The notes under the pieces: model-generated | Databases searched by the model: none | Seen by the model: the letters and a program-made list of their open reading frames with translations, nothing else | What the model was told of the DNA's origin: nothing | Assembly (NCBI GenBank): GCA_020055645.1 | Contig: CM034546.1 | Span: forward strand, 2,418,001 to 2,482,000 | Source of the DNA: Tomocerus qinae | Lineage: Eukaryota > Arthropoda > Collembola > Entomobryomorpha > Tomoceridae | Direction of reading: 5' to 3' | DNA length: 64,000 bases | Program-made: the position numbers and the translations under genes | Shown: positions 23,543 to 35,900 of the stretch, piece by piece | Layout: each line of letters starts with the position of its first letter | Numbering within the stretch: the first letter of the stretch is position 1

Positions 23543-26500
23543 TTACGTTTTCGGTTCTTTTGACATGCTATGGCTATGGCGTCTCCGCCTTTGGTAACGA
23601 ACTACTCGTTTAGCAAGCTCTTCTGAAACTGCACTTGCTGCATTCTGTGATGTCCCGAGTAAAGCCTTTTGAACAACGGCACTTGGGGTATCATCATTAG
23701 TAGAACTCATCAGGCGAATTTTCTCTTTAACAATTAAGATTTCCAGTCTAAAATAAGAGATGGACAAAAGTGAAATTAAAGTCACCATTAAATAATTAGC
23801 AGTATAATACGTTGGAGAAATATCTATACTAAAAAGTAACAATACTAAGGGAGAGGGAGAAAAAAAAGAATAACAGCGGTAGAAACTCGCACAACATATA
23901 AATATGACGGTTCTATGCCTACTGGGCTGCCAATTGGTTTTTTTGCGTTTGTTGAAGTGGCAAGAGTATCAAGAATACTGAACTGTAGAACGAGTAGTAA
24001 ATGCCATAGTAACATAAGAACTAACTTTATTTAGCATAAATTAATTTAAAAATAGCAAATGAGTAACAATGTGCAGTAAGTGAGTAACAACATTATATTA
24101 AGCAAAATCCCGGTCTCCCTAGTAGTCCCAAGGCCATTATTTTGGTTCTAAAAAGTTGGCTTCATTTTTATCCCGTAGACGTTTTAAGAAGTTTGTTAAT
24201 TGGAGGATGGTTGGAATTGGAGCGGTAGTCAAACTACCTTCAATTTGTTTTAATATTTGTTTCGGCTTTCGTACTCCCATTTGAAATAATTTCGTGATTT
24301 CTTCTTTCGCTTCAGGAGCCAGTTTTTTCGCAAAATGAAAATGTTCAGCTTCGTTTCCCCACAATGTTACAACTTTGCCAACTTGAAGTTTTCGTTTACA
24401 TGGGCACTTTTTATTGTCTTTACAATAATAATAAATAACTTTGCCTCCTTGAGTAACATTTTTGAACTGGACAGACCAGAGATCTTTTAAATCCAACGAT
24501 GCATCTTCTTCTGTATCATACGTTTTTACAAATTTCCAGACAACTTTCTTAGGGGTAATAATTTTCGGTTTTGATTCTGAGGCCGAATTACTGGAATAAT
24601 AAACAAGGTAAGAAACTTTCAAGAAGAAAGAAAAGAACAGTCAATACAATACAGCCTTTTAAATGTGTTGAGGTTATTATACTTGGAATATAAAACATTT
24701 CCAAAGCTATCTATTACTACTACAACATTATCTTTTCTTTCATGAATTACTTTTTTCAAACCATAAAAAATTTCTTGTAAATACATTAGTGTTACTAATT
24801 CGCCAATTTTAATTTACTTTTGTTTTAATTTTAGCTAAATAAAATTCAACCGTGTGCACGTGTGTTATTACTATGGCGTTTTATTACTCGTTATTATCCT
24901 TCCAGCTCCTTATATTTATGATACGTAAAAATACAGAAGTAATAATAATTATTACCTTGCAGGATCTGATTCATGGTTGTGTTCTTTTTTGACTTCCAAT
25001 TCACTTTCGTTTGTGTAAATGGCTCGACTTGGGCATTTGTATTTTTCACACCGCCAATATGAAGCACTGTTGTCAGCGTTAGTGTTAGTTTTGCTGTACA
25101 AGTATCCCTCATAGCTTAATTTCTCCCCTCCTTTTTGAGACTTTACAAATCTGATTCCTTCCGTGACTAAAATGTTAAGCAAAGACATCAAGTCAATTTA
25201 TTTTATAAGCATACGCAATATTATACGACGTAGGATATAAATAGTAGGAACTTATAAGTTTGTCTAATCTGCAATTTTTTTGCACTAAGCCAGGGAACCC
25301 ACCACCCCTATATAGAATCGCCGTTTTAACTTCAACACTGAACAGGTAAGACCATTTCTGAGTATTCAGAGTAGGTTTATGTCAATAAAGACTCGCCCTC
25401 GTCATTTAAAGTTAATCTAGTTGTAATACATATTTTTAAATGACTCAATGAGTAAGTGAGTAATAGTAACTTTTACTTATAATGAATTTATGTCAAAGAA
25501 ATCTAAAATTAGCTTTTTAAAATTGTGGTTACTGGTTATCTACAATTATATTTGATGTTTTCTCTCCATTTAACTCTGTTTGATGGTAAAATATTTAAAC
25601 ATTATTTAATTTATAGGAAAATAATTTTTTTATCATTTTAAAAAATAATGAGAATCTTTTACGGGCACTTAAATAAAAGTCTAAATGTTTTTGACCTTCC
25701 ATTTTCATGAAAACTCCTTGGTCACTGAATAAATATTACCAATAACCCACTTCAGTGTCTAGTTTTCGTCATGCATAATCTGTGACAATGAAAATGATGA
25801 TTATTTATTGTTATTTGAATTGCGGCATTAAAATATGTCTATTTAACAGTAGTCCGAAGAAAATTGAATTCTTGAAAAGTTTCTGACGATAATCAAGGTT
25901 AATATAGAAACTACCTTGGTGGAGAAGGTTGGTCTGTTCGGGACCTGTCAGTTTAAAAATTCACTTTTTCCCCCCCTGGAGGACAAATCCTTGACATTTG
26001 TACGTCATTGCTTGGATATGATAAAGAACTGTCATTACTAACTACCATGGTGATTCCAGCCAGGTGAATATAGAGGTGAAAAGTGAACTTTTATCTAGCC
26101 ACCCCCGGACTAAACAACATTCTCCTCCGAAGGTAGTTTCTATAGGAACCTTGAACAATAATAATGATTTATTTACCTGTTCCTTTATTTTGGATTTTCT
26201 TTTTTATTCTGGGACCCTGGGCTACTTCAAAAGAAGGTAAGAAATCTGGATCATTTGTTACTGAGTCATTTGGATCTTCGTCGTCATCACTTTTGTCGTT
26301 CAAGAAATCATCACACATATCCATTTCGTTACAATCCGAAAGTATCACTTCATCCTCTGTTCAAAGTTTCAAAATCATGTACATATGACTAACGCATTGT
26401 GATGAAAATAAAACTGATGGTGTTGTTTATTTATTCTTACTAGGAACAATGAGAGGGTCCAGATTATCATTCATTTCCCCAGAATCGTCTTTGGATGCAT

Positions 26501-27655
26501 TACCCAAGGTATCAAGACACAGATCATTTTTTGATTCAATCACTCCAGTCTTTGATAACGTCTCTAGGGTTTTGTTTTCATTGGCGTCACCAACAGCATC
26601 AACATCAAAACTTTGCCTTCTTCCTGTGTTATCAATCAAGGAAACATTAAATTGAAATCAATTGTCAAATGACAACATGATCCCTAATTGTATTATGATA
26701 AAAATTTTAACAGCAGTAAGGAAAAGGAATATAATAAAAACATTAAATATAGGTTTAACCAAGGAGCTTGGACGGTTAATAAGGAGAGCCAAGTAAAGAA
26801 TTGCCCGTAAGGGATTTTGAAGATCTATAAGGGACATTTTGTCCCTAATTTTGTGTGAATATCTGGTTGCTATGCTGTTGGAAACGTATTAAATTATTAG
26901 AGGATAGCAAGTGGGACATGAATGTTTATAGCAGATTGATAAAGACAGGGGTAGGGGACGTTTTCCAAAAAACGTCCCTTATAAATCTTCATATATAATA
27001 TTCATTTATGGTAAAATTCCCTACTCGACTCTCCTGATGAAGCGCTACTATACCATGACAACGTCCAAGCTTCTTGGAGTTAACTAAAATTACAGCCTAT
27101 AATGCCTCAATTGTCCTTTAAATAAGTTGATGTTATGAATGCTGAAACTCTACCATGGAATCCTAGTTACTTTAACACAATTACTTGATGGTTCGGTTGG
27201 TTAAAACATAATTAGAAGGTTTTACAAAAATAAATCGATTAATTTTCTACATATACTTACGTTTTCTTTTACTACGTCGTGAGTCGGAGCAGTCATTTGA
27301 GACTTCAGGGACTGAGAATCTTTTAGAAGTTTGTATGGATGATGATGTTTCTGGAATTTGTTCTGTTGATTTGCGAAATCCACTGGGAGTGAGAATTTCT
27401 CCTAAAAATATTTTTTATTATTTTATTTATTTAACGATTTTTAAAAGATACTTTAATAAATAAATTTTTGTCATCGTAATAATCAATGTTTTCATTGAAC
27501 GAAAGATTAATAAAACATGAAAACTTACCAAATCTTTCGGCAATGAAATCTTCTAGTAGATATACACGTGTTGTCAATCTCCAAACTGCATCCTTTAATG
27601 AATCTACTTCAATATCCGAATCAAAGTCCATATTTCGATTTCGACTTTTATCCAT
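23543..27655 (-). CDS. FLYWCH zinc-finger gene derived from a Mutator-like element, alternative 3' exons
   Basis: Exons 27655-27529, 27401-27261, 26623-26441, 26356-26177 and 25166-24956 join with GT-AG borders in phases 1,1,1,1,2. Exon 1 starts MDKSRNRNMDFDSDIEVDSL. Exons 2-4 are acidic or serine-rich linkers ending in a basic patch (GPRIKKKIQNKG). Exon 5 is a FLYWCH finger: IRFVKSQKGGEKLSYEGYLY, YWRCEKYKCPSRA, HNHESDP. Two last exons accept phase 2. The exon 24590-24137 gives a 431-aa protein with a CxC-type second domain (YYYCKDNKKCPCKRKL...EHFHF) typical of N-terminal MULE zinc modules. The exon 23747-23543 gives a 348-aa protein with LEILIVKEKIRLM...TPSAVVQKALLGTSQNAASAV, the usual post-FLYWCH helix. 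No transposase domain remains, so this is probably a domesticated DNA-binding protein. Confidence 0.8.
25893..26154. mobile_element. 262-bp MITE in a FLYWCH-gene intron
   Basis: The ends TCAAGGTTAATATAGAAAC and GTTTCTATAGGAACCTTGA are inverted copies; the similarity continues inward through CTACCTTNGGNGGAGAANGTTG. No coding capacity. It lies in the intron 25167-26176, whose first exon ends 22 bp to the right of the element. Confidence 0.75.
26758..27083. mobile_element. inverted-repeat element in a FLYWCH-gene intron
   Basis: The left arm starts ACCAAGGAGCTTGGACGG and the right arm ends ACGTCCAAGCTTCTTGGAGT, its imperfect complement. Further inward pairs include GGAGAG/CTCTCC and TATAAGGGACATTTTGTCCC paired with GGGACGTTTTCC...ACGTCCCTTATA. 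About 325 bp, no coding capacity, in the intron 26624-27260. Confidence 0.65.
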
Positions 27656-28010
27656 TCTAAATAAATTGATCAATGATGAAAATGATATAAAATGACAAAT
27701 AATGAAATAATATTTTAAATTGCATTGTATTTTAAAATATAATTTAAACATGGAAATTAAATGATTATACCTGACACTTAATGATTAAGAACCTAGAAAT
27801 TATTTTGAGGTAATAATTATTTCGATTGATCTGAATCTGAGCTTGGTTGTAGTCGTAGTTTTAATTAATTTTTACAATTGAACATTTGTCTTTGGCGCCA
27901 TGCCAGTTCTCAATTTGTAGTGTTACGCTGTAATGTCGGGTGTGATAAAATACCCGAAACACGACAACGTGGATGTACATACCCCAAACACGACAACGTG
28001 GGTGTACATA

Positions 28011-28550
28011 CCCGAACTGAAAGCAGAATGGTCCATAATACCCGAACTGAAAGCAGAATGGTCCATAATACCCGAACTGAAAGCAGAATGATACATAATA
28101 CCCGAACTGAAAGCAGAATGATACATAATACCCGAACTGAAAGCAGAATGATACATAATACCCGAACTGAAAGCAGAATGATACATAATACCCGAACTGA
28201 AAGCAGAATGATACATAATACCCGAACTGAAAGCAGAATGATACATAATACCCGAACTGAAAGCAGAATGATACATAATACCCGAACTGAAAGCAGAATG
28301 GTCCATAATACCCGAACTGAAAGCAGAATGGTCCATAATACCCGAACTGAAAGCAGAATGATACATAATACCCGAACTGAAAGCAGAATGATACATAATA
28401 CCCGAACTGAAAGCAGAATGATACATAATACCCGAACTGAAAGCAGAATGATACATAATACCCGAACTGAAAGCAGAATGATACATAATACCCGAACTGA
28501 AAGCAGAGTGATACATAATACCCGAACTGAAAGCAGAATGGTACATAATT
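28011..28550. repeat. 30-bp minisatellite, 18 units
   Basis: Unit CCCGAACTGAAAGCAGAATG followed by a variable 4-mer and ATAATA, repeated 18 times. The 4-mer is GTCC in units 1, 2, 10 and 11 and ATAC in most others, pointing to duplication of a nine-unit (270-bp) block. Because 30 is divisible by three and the unit has few stops, long frames stay open on both strands; they are artefacts. Just to the left (27953-28008) is a related 28-bp duplication around ACACGACAACGTGG. The array lies about 350 bp upstream of the FLYWCH gene start. Confidence 0.97.
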
Positions 28551-29274
28551 CACAATTTAATCCGGAAATTCGGAATTTATTAAATTAGCTAGTCAATTAC
28601 GTAATTAGCTAGTGGGACTGGATTCCGATACTGTGTATACACAAATATATCTATTTATTGTGTTAAGGTCGGATAAATGTTTTGTTGGCCAGCGGATGAT
28701 TTCTAAAAGGACAATAAAGGAGAAATTCTCCGATGATTCAAATAACATGACATGACAATTTTCATACAATTAACATAAAAATTACTTTATAATATAATAA
28801 TGAAGTAATTTATTATTATGATTATAAAAAGGCCTACGTAGGTTCTGAATTCGGCTAGCGTAGATTCGGAATTCGGCTGCCGTATGCATCCCATTTTCGT
28901 GCTTCGTGCCAACAAACAGTCAGTCTAACAAAAATATCCGCATGCCCAGGTACCGCGAATTTTAAACCAACTTGATATGTTTATTGTTTATTTACAAATT
29001 ATTGATTGAGCAAACAGCAAAACAAAGATAAAGCGAAAGCATCGAGATCGAGATAACTTCAAAAATTAGCACTGGTCAGCTATTAAAATTACAAAACAAA
29101 TGTTTTGACATTTGATGACTAATTTTTGTTTTTTTCTGTTTTTATTCGAGTTGAACCCAAATATCCATATCTGCATTATTTGAGTCAACGTAAAATCAAA
29201 ACTACAGAGACTTTTGAAACATCATTCATTCACCCTGGACAGGTGACTGCTGTTGAAAGTTGAAAGTAATTAAA
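28551..29274. other. non-coding stretch upstream of the + strand zinc-finger gene
   Basis: Contains a short diverged direct repeat, gtaggttctgaattcggct / gtagattcggaattcggct, at 28838-28880. No frame supported. It presumably includes the promoter of the zinc-finger gene; no clear TATA box is seen. Confidence 0.4.
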
Positions 29275-31302
29275 ATGATTACCCCAATGACACAGTGTGT
29301 ACTGTGTTTCGAAGAAATTAAAGAAGAAGGCATTCCCTTCTACCCTCCGAAAATAACTAAACTCTGTTCTAAATATTTGCATTCGTCTTTAACACAAGAT
29401 ACTTTATTGTGCCAATCTGAATCCAATGATGTGCCATTCTGTTTAAAATGCTTCGAATCGGTAGTGGAGCTAGGCGACCTGAATGATCAGTTTGAATTTT
29501 ATCAAAAAATAATTTCAGATTTTGTTTTCATTCTGTCTTTGGAAATCCTTCATCGACGTGGAAATATCGACAATAGCCACAGTAGATCAAATGTCAGAAA
29601 TCTGACGGAATTTGACGTATCTGGACTAACAAAGCCAAAGTAAACCATCTTAAAATCAAATTTGAAAAGGTAAAAGTAGACATTGACAAACACAGCGAAA
29701 TAATAAATGGAATTCAGGATGAAGATTTCAGTACAATTGAAAATATTGACAATGACTTGTTTGTCGAAAAGGCGAAGGAAATCGTATCTTCTGGGTACAT
29801 CGGAAACAAAGGACTCATCCCTGTGTTAAAACTTCAAAGTATGTAAATATATAATTAATATGCGTACGAGTTAAGCTACTGCCATTCACAATTTGTATAC
29901 TTGGTTTGCATAATATAATCTCTATATTATAACCACCGTTTTAGATAGAGCAATACATTTACCTGCCTATAATATATGTATGTAACTATGTGTGGTAAGG
30001 CGTGCTCAGGCACGTATCCAGGAATTGGGGTAAGGGGGGTCGCAACAAATAGTTATGGCAAAATATGAGTTGAGCAGGGTGGGGGGGCCCTCTAACCTCT
30101 TCTGGGTACCTGATTGGCCCCAATATCCAATACGCATGATTATGCTGGATGCCTACCTTTCGAAGTCACATATGCTGGGGCAAGCACGTATCCAGAAGGG
30201 GGGACGGGGGGGTCCGCCCCCCCTAAGTATCCAGGAAAAGGCATTTTTTTGTCAAAAAAGGTGAAAAATCCAAAAAATTTTCGCGCCTCGCGCGAATATG
30301 ACTTGAATTTATCAATATATTTTGATGGGCCCCACCTAGGTCAAATTTCTGGATACGTGCTTGTGCTGGGGGCTACTAGTAAGTTCTATATTTTAGTTAT
30401 TTAATTTAAAATTTTAATTCTCATTTCTTCCAGGACTTTTCCATGGCAATGACGGAAATGTCATAGTCGCAGAGAGTGACCAGGATAATTTAAATACATC
30501 CAATGAAAGGTCACAAACTATTTGAACTAAATGTGATTCTAGGGGCAGCTTCAAAATTACTTGTGCAAGAAAAATTTTTGCTTCAAAAAATTGGTGAAAC
30601 AAAATTTTTCCTTTTTCATTTTCTTTATAATTCACGAAATATTTAGTCTATTTCTATGTTCAACACCTAATCATAATAATAAAACATTCTATTTTTAGTT
30701 TGGACGATTTGCCATGTGTTTCAACATTAAATTCTACTCAAGTTTCTTCATCCAGTATAATACCTAATAGGGGTGCAACAACGGAAGACGAATCAGAAGT
30801 TCAAGCAGATGGTCATTTGAAAGAGCAAGTCAATTGTAATGTGGAAGGTTACTTATTGCCATCAATTGTACGGAAGGCCAAGCCTTTCAAATGCAAAGTG
30901 TGTGGTAAGGGATTTACACAACGAGGCAATCTGACCATACATTTCAGATTACACACTGGGGAAAAACCATATAAATGTGATGTTTGTGGGAAGGGGTTTC
31001 CCCAAAGATATAAACTGATAGATCACCAAAGAATTCACAGCGAAGAACGGCCTTATAAATGTGAATTTTGTGGCAGGGGATTTAGACAATTAGGTATTCT
31101 GAAAATACATAGAAGAATCCATACTGGTGAAAAGCCATACAAATGTAAAATTTGTGGCAAGAGATTTAGTCGTCCAAATAGTTGTTCAGTGCATGTCAAG
31201 AGCCATTCTGGGATAAGACCTTACAGATGTGAAATGTGTGGAAAAGGATTTAAACAACATGGTCATTTGACAAAACATGGCAAGATTCATAATCGTATAT
31301 AA
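29275..31302 (+). CDS. ZAD-like C2H2 zinc-finger protein, three exons, one apparent frameshift
   Basis: Exons 29275-29838, 30434-30509 and 30699-31302 join by consensus sites with matching phases 1 and 2. Exon 1 starts MITPMTQCVLCFEE, and with LCSKYL and PFCLKCFESV forms a ZAD-like zinc fold. Its frame meets a TAA at 29641. The stretch that joins exon 2 in phase (HLKIKFEKVKVDIDKHSEII... to VLKLQ) is open only in another frame from 29616, so a one-base shift between 29616 and 29643 is needed. Exon 3 encodes five tidy fingers (FKCKVC, YKCDVC, YKCEFC, YKCKIC, YRCEMC) with TGEKPY-type linkers, ending HGKIHNRI. A nuclear DNA-binding factor is likely. The shift may be an assembly error or a pseudogene mark; the intact fingers favour error or recent damage. 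Confidence 0.72.
30008..30030. mobile_element. left end of a second hAT-type MITE copy
   Basis: CAGGCACGTATCCAGG followed by a G-rich tract matches the terminus of the complete element at 30181. No matching right end was found; it is truncated or nested with its neighbour. Confidence 0.5.
30173..30371. mobile_element. 183-bp hAT-type MITE with perfect 15-bp TIRs and 8-bp TSD
   Basis: The perfect inverted termini CAAGCACGTATCCAG lie at 30181-30195 and 30349-30363. The 8-bp direct repeat TGCTGGGG flanks them at 30173-30180 and 30364-30371, which is the hAT-superfamily target size. Inside is a GGGGGGTCCGCCCCCC hairpin. It sits in the first intron of the zinc-finger gene. Confidence 0.88.
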
Positions 31303-31522
31303 AGCCTTATACTTGTTATGGTACGAACTTGGCACAGAAAAGTATCACTACCAACAAATGTCGATCGGCTACAGGGTATGACAACACGCACAATAAATGT
31401 GACGAGGGGCAGGGTGGAGATGCAGCCCACTTTAGTAAAAAAAATTCGGAAACTTCGTTAAGTGCTTAAATCGAAATAGTTTAAATTCGCGTAAAAATCC
31501 GGTAAAGCAAACAGTTGGACAG

Positions 31523-31738
31523 CCCTTCAAATGTGATCTCAGTGATCTGTGTGATTATAAGTCAAATTTCAATGGAGACGTAAAATGGCACATGATCTTG
31601 AGACATTCTAGTTATAAACCTTTTAAATGCAGAGAATGCAAAAAGGATTTTAAAACCAAGGGATTGTTAAAACAACACTACCGGCGAATTCATTTTGCTC
31701 TCGAATTTTCTGAAGATTGTGTTGTTACAAATGTGTGA
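31523..31738 (+). CDS. extra zinc-finger exon or relic downstream of the zinc-finger gene
   Basis: After a possible acceptor (TTGGACAG) an open frame encodes PFKCDLSDLC...HMILRH, a degenerate finger with Cx4C spacing, then FKCRECKKDF...HYRRIH, a canonical C2H2 finger, and ends at TGA 31736-31738. It lies about 220 bp beyond the stop of the gene on the same strand. It could be an alternative last exon or the remnant of a neighbouring paralogue. No in-frame start of its own. Confidence 0.5.
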   Translation, partial: PFKCDLSDLCDYKSNFNGDVKWHMILRHSSYKPFKCRECKKDFKTKGLLKQHYRRIHFALEFSEDCVVTNV

Positions 31739-32648
31739 AATATATTATTCCTAGTTTTAGTTTATGGTAATAATAATGTTTATAAATTTATTTAATTTTA
31801 CAAATTATCTTTCTTGTAACGCCTTTAGGGTATCAGGGCACATATGGTAGTTATACAAAATATACATTACCATGCACAAAAGTTGTATGCACGTTGCACA
31901 AACTTATAATATAATTATAAATCATTTAATCTTACATTTTGATTGTTTAGTAAAACTAAAGAACTAACACAATATGGAGTTAATCAGTCTGATTCATTAG
32001 GATCGGATATTTGTAATGTTTGACAATCATTTTCCTGCATAATATTATGTCCGCAATTCTGTAAAGTATTTTTTATTTAACTTATGTATTTTCTGTATGT
32101 TTTTAATCGCAATTGATATTCACAAATAATATAATCTGCATTTTTACATATTTTATACGTTTTAAAACTTTGTGTGTGAATTCAGTTTGTCTGATTTACA
32201 CAAAAGCTACACTTGCATATCTCAAACAGTCCGTAAAATCGGAAGGAAGGTTCCTCCGGAAAGGATGAGACTGTTAATCAATGTAACTTTTAATATTATA
32301 AATAAAAATGTACAATAACTTAGATTATCAGTGCATACTAATAAAGTACTAATAATAAATTGATGGTTACTAAAATAACAACAGCTTAAATAAAATTATA
32401 GTCGAGAAGTTTGTTAAGCTTTTTTGCTGAATTTCTACCACTATCATATTAGGTTATTGTAGACAAAAAAAATTACTTTTCGGTAAACTGCCCTACATAA
32501 ATGATATTTATCATCGTTACCCTTCTTTTGAAATTATGTCGCACAGAATTGTTATGGTGGTGAAATAGAATTAGTGAATTGAATTGTGATGGTGTTGAAA
32601 TCCATATACTAATGCTTATTGGATACTCAATAATAATCACCTTTGTAA
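31739..32648. other. non-coding stretch
   Basis: Very AT-rich; several AATAAA signals. No gene or repeat that I can support. Confidence 0.4.
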
Positions 32649-32918
32649 TTATCGTGTATTATCTCTGTATCTGCATGAGTTCCAGTGTAAGTATAAAGAT
32701 GTAGAGTGACTCCCGTTGCTTGACTCAAATAATCGAATATTCAGGTGTGGGCGAATGTAGCTACACACTACGCTTTGGTATCTAATGTTGTAACAGTTTC
32801 CATTCACGTTGTTCATAAACGTATTGCAGACCAGCAACAAATTGTTGTCAAAAATATTCCATCTTTTCCTCGGCTGTATTTTTCTTGAAACTTTCTTCAT
32901 TTTGCTCTTCGTTGTCAC
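32649..32918 (-). pseudogene. 5' fragment of the secreted orphan LRR-like family
   Basis: The 89-aa frame starts MTTKSKMKKVSRKIQPRKRW and continues NIFDNNLLLVCNTFMNNVNGNCYN. This matches the start of copy 2 (ARNLQPKKRRVIFD ... NGNCYNLSDENI) through the signal peptide and the NCYN motif. After that the similarity ends and the frame soon stops. It is a third, truncated family member in the same orientation, about 21 kb from the intact copy. Confidence 0.7.
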
Positions 32919-35900
32919 CTTTTAGCTTCTATCATCTTTGACTGCAGATTTCTAAATCTTTTCAGTTGATTACTTTTGCATTTAATTTCCAAGAAATGAT
33001 TTAAATGCGATTTCAACGTATTCTTTTCTACAACGTAAATTCTTCTGCTGCGACAGAAACTTGTTGAGCGCCTTTATGAGTCAGCGACTTGTCTTAATTC
33101 AGGTTACTCTTATAAATGGTTTAGGGTTATGGACTTTTGACCTTGCAACAATAACATAAATAGCGGAAGATAATGTTTAGCATAACAAATTTTGCATTAA
33201 AAATATTTCACATTGTGCAGACATAAAATTTAGATTTAATTGCTTTATAATACAATACAACAAATACTATTCCGTCATATTTGTCCATTTTATTGCAATT
33301 TTAACTTATATTTGTGAACATTTTAAAAATCGTATTACAAGGCATTTGGACGATTTGGTACCAAATACTAATCATTTGTAAGGTATTTTATTCCATTTTC
33401 AAAATATGTTTTATTAGAACCGGAGTTGCAAAAAAGTACAAGTACAACTGCATCAGAAACTTTGGTCGCCAGTTGCGGGTCATGTCATTTTTTATGGTTG
33501 GGGATTGTGCATACAATATTAAGCACTCTGTTGTGACAGTTGTAATTGTAAGATACTTCGTGACTTTCACATCTTATGTACCGATAATTTTGTAGATTGG
33601 TGAAAGTAACAATTAATGTGATTTTCGCCCAAAAATAATAATATAAAACAAAGTTTATTTTAATTTTTAAAATTTTTAAGTATATAGTGTTATGGGCGAA
33701 TTCAGTACAGAACATAAATTGTGCACATTGTAAAATTCTTTGCCTATTTCAGCTTCATAAACTTATAATCGGACATTAACTTTTTATGCAATTGAATTTA
33801 ATGCAGGAACATATTATACACGCTAGAAGGATTTAGGTCATTAAAATCAAGCACAACATTTACTATAAGACTGCGTGCCTGTTTCGAAATAAAACGTTGG
33901 TGAACGGTAAAACAAATACTAACATCCGGTGAATCATGAAATCACAGGCTCGTAAGTTCTGGCTCAGTAAAATATTTTCTCTATTTAGCTAACGGTTGTG
34001 GGTGAAGTCAATATTGGTCAAGACTCATAAAACAGATAAATCAACCACTGCAAGTGCATACTAAGGAACTAGCGTCTCAGAAAGGTTACTGAAAATTTCA
34101 TGAAAGGTTTTTTAATTTAGTTAACGGGCCAGGTGCATGGAACTGCATCTGCTGGACTATTGAGTATTTTTTCTACGTTGATAAGGATTTGACCTTTTAA
34201 ATAAAGGGGTTAGTAAGTAAAGTAATAAAGTGAGTTAATCGCAGTATGTTTTGCTTATTTGTATGTGATGTTGAGGCGTTACTGAAATGAAATCTAAATT
34301 ACGACGGACAGAGAGACATAACGTATAGTGCATTGTATAATCTAGACTATCAAGTCGCTAGGCAATAATGTAGATTAGACAGTATACATGTAGCAATCAA
34401 CTTTATATAACTTTTCATACACAACCCACAGCACATGACATTAACGTGATGTTATTGGTGTCGGTTTCTATCTGTATAAAATAAACAGATAATACAAGAA
34501 TATCTATTATAATGTTCACGTCTCACTTCCACCATACACAAATATTAGGCTATTAACGCCAAACGCTTTATTTATATATTTGTCCAACATACATTCATTA
34601 CAAATATTGGTATTCTATTACAGATTCTGTATACTATACTACGAAACAGAAACAGGACCTACAGTCATTTGATGACGAATAGTGCATATTGATATTGATT
34701 TCCTATGAGTTAAGTACTTTACTGGCCGGCTGCTCTCTCTCCTATACCAGTCTCCAAACAGCCAAATTTAGATTTTAGACATTGACCCATTGAAATTTAG
34801 GAAAATGAGGAGATACCAGGAATTAAGTTACTAATTGTATGGACTTTGTGTATAGACAATATCATTTAGGAATCACTTTATACACTTCACTCATTGCATT
34901 ACCATAAATATACCCATATTATAGTAAAATGTATTTCCAAAATTCGCATTTAAGCATTGCTTGGTATGGGGGGGGGGTACTTTTGCATGGCACCCAGGCA
35001 ACTGTAATTCGACCTCAGCCTATGCTCTTTCTGCAAAGCGACTCGTTTCATATGCCGAAGACGCTACTATTTAGCCAATTCACCCCTTGTCTACTATTAT
35101 ACTGTACTAACTGGATAAGTAAATATGGACCATCTATAATATAATCGCACTAATACCTGGCTATCTATGTCTTGGTAGGAGACCCTAGGGAACCTGAATA
35201 TATTACGTAACGTAAAACCCCCTCTCTCAAGTATAGCTCAAGTGCTAGCTGTAACTCTTTTGGACATCGCTTCCTCCCATCAACTATCAACGTAATATAT
35301 GCACGTTCCTTGAAAGCACAAAAGAAAAATGTGCATGCCACTTCCTCTAAACCAACGAATTGAGTTGTTTCATATAATTATAACATCAGAACAATAATAC
35401 GAATTCTCATAAGATAATTATTGGTGATTGAATGGAAATAATTAGCTAAAGAAGGCAATTCGTTTTCCAAAATCCCGGAATCATATTTTTCTGGTTTTAA
35501 AGGGAAACATTCTGGGGTGTTTAATAAAAATAATCTTTTATTACTCCCCATTTGAACCGGAATTGTTTTTATTACAGTGATGAGTGGCCTGCTTAATTTC
35601 TCTTGAGTGCTAGGTTCGCCCCTTAGCTGGGTTCAACTATATTATATATTATTTAGTTCAAGTACGTTAGTATTCTCAAAACATTCTGATGTCGAAATAA
35701 AGTTCCTCGTTCTTTATTGATTGAAAAGATAAGACGATTTTTGATGTGAAAGGGAAATGTAACATTCATTATATTATAAAATTAGTAATAATCTGTTATA
35801 TTGAAATTAGAAGTGGCCATTTGGTGACACAATATCCCAGTATTGTTTAGTTACTCTTACTAAATATTTCTATGCCTCTTGGTGAAAAGAAGACTATACA

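Noticed and set aside
24137-25166. Interpreting the FLYWCH gene as an active Mutator transposase
   Set aside because: No transposase catalytic domain appears in any exon or nearby frame; only the N-terminal zinc modules are present.
27861-28588. Long frames on both strands made of 10-residue repeats
   Set aside because: They result from an exact 30-bp tandem repeat, a multiple of three with no stops; frames are open on opposite strands at once, and no start context or splice support exists.
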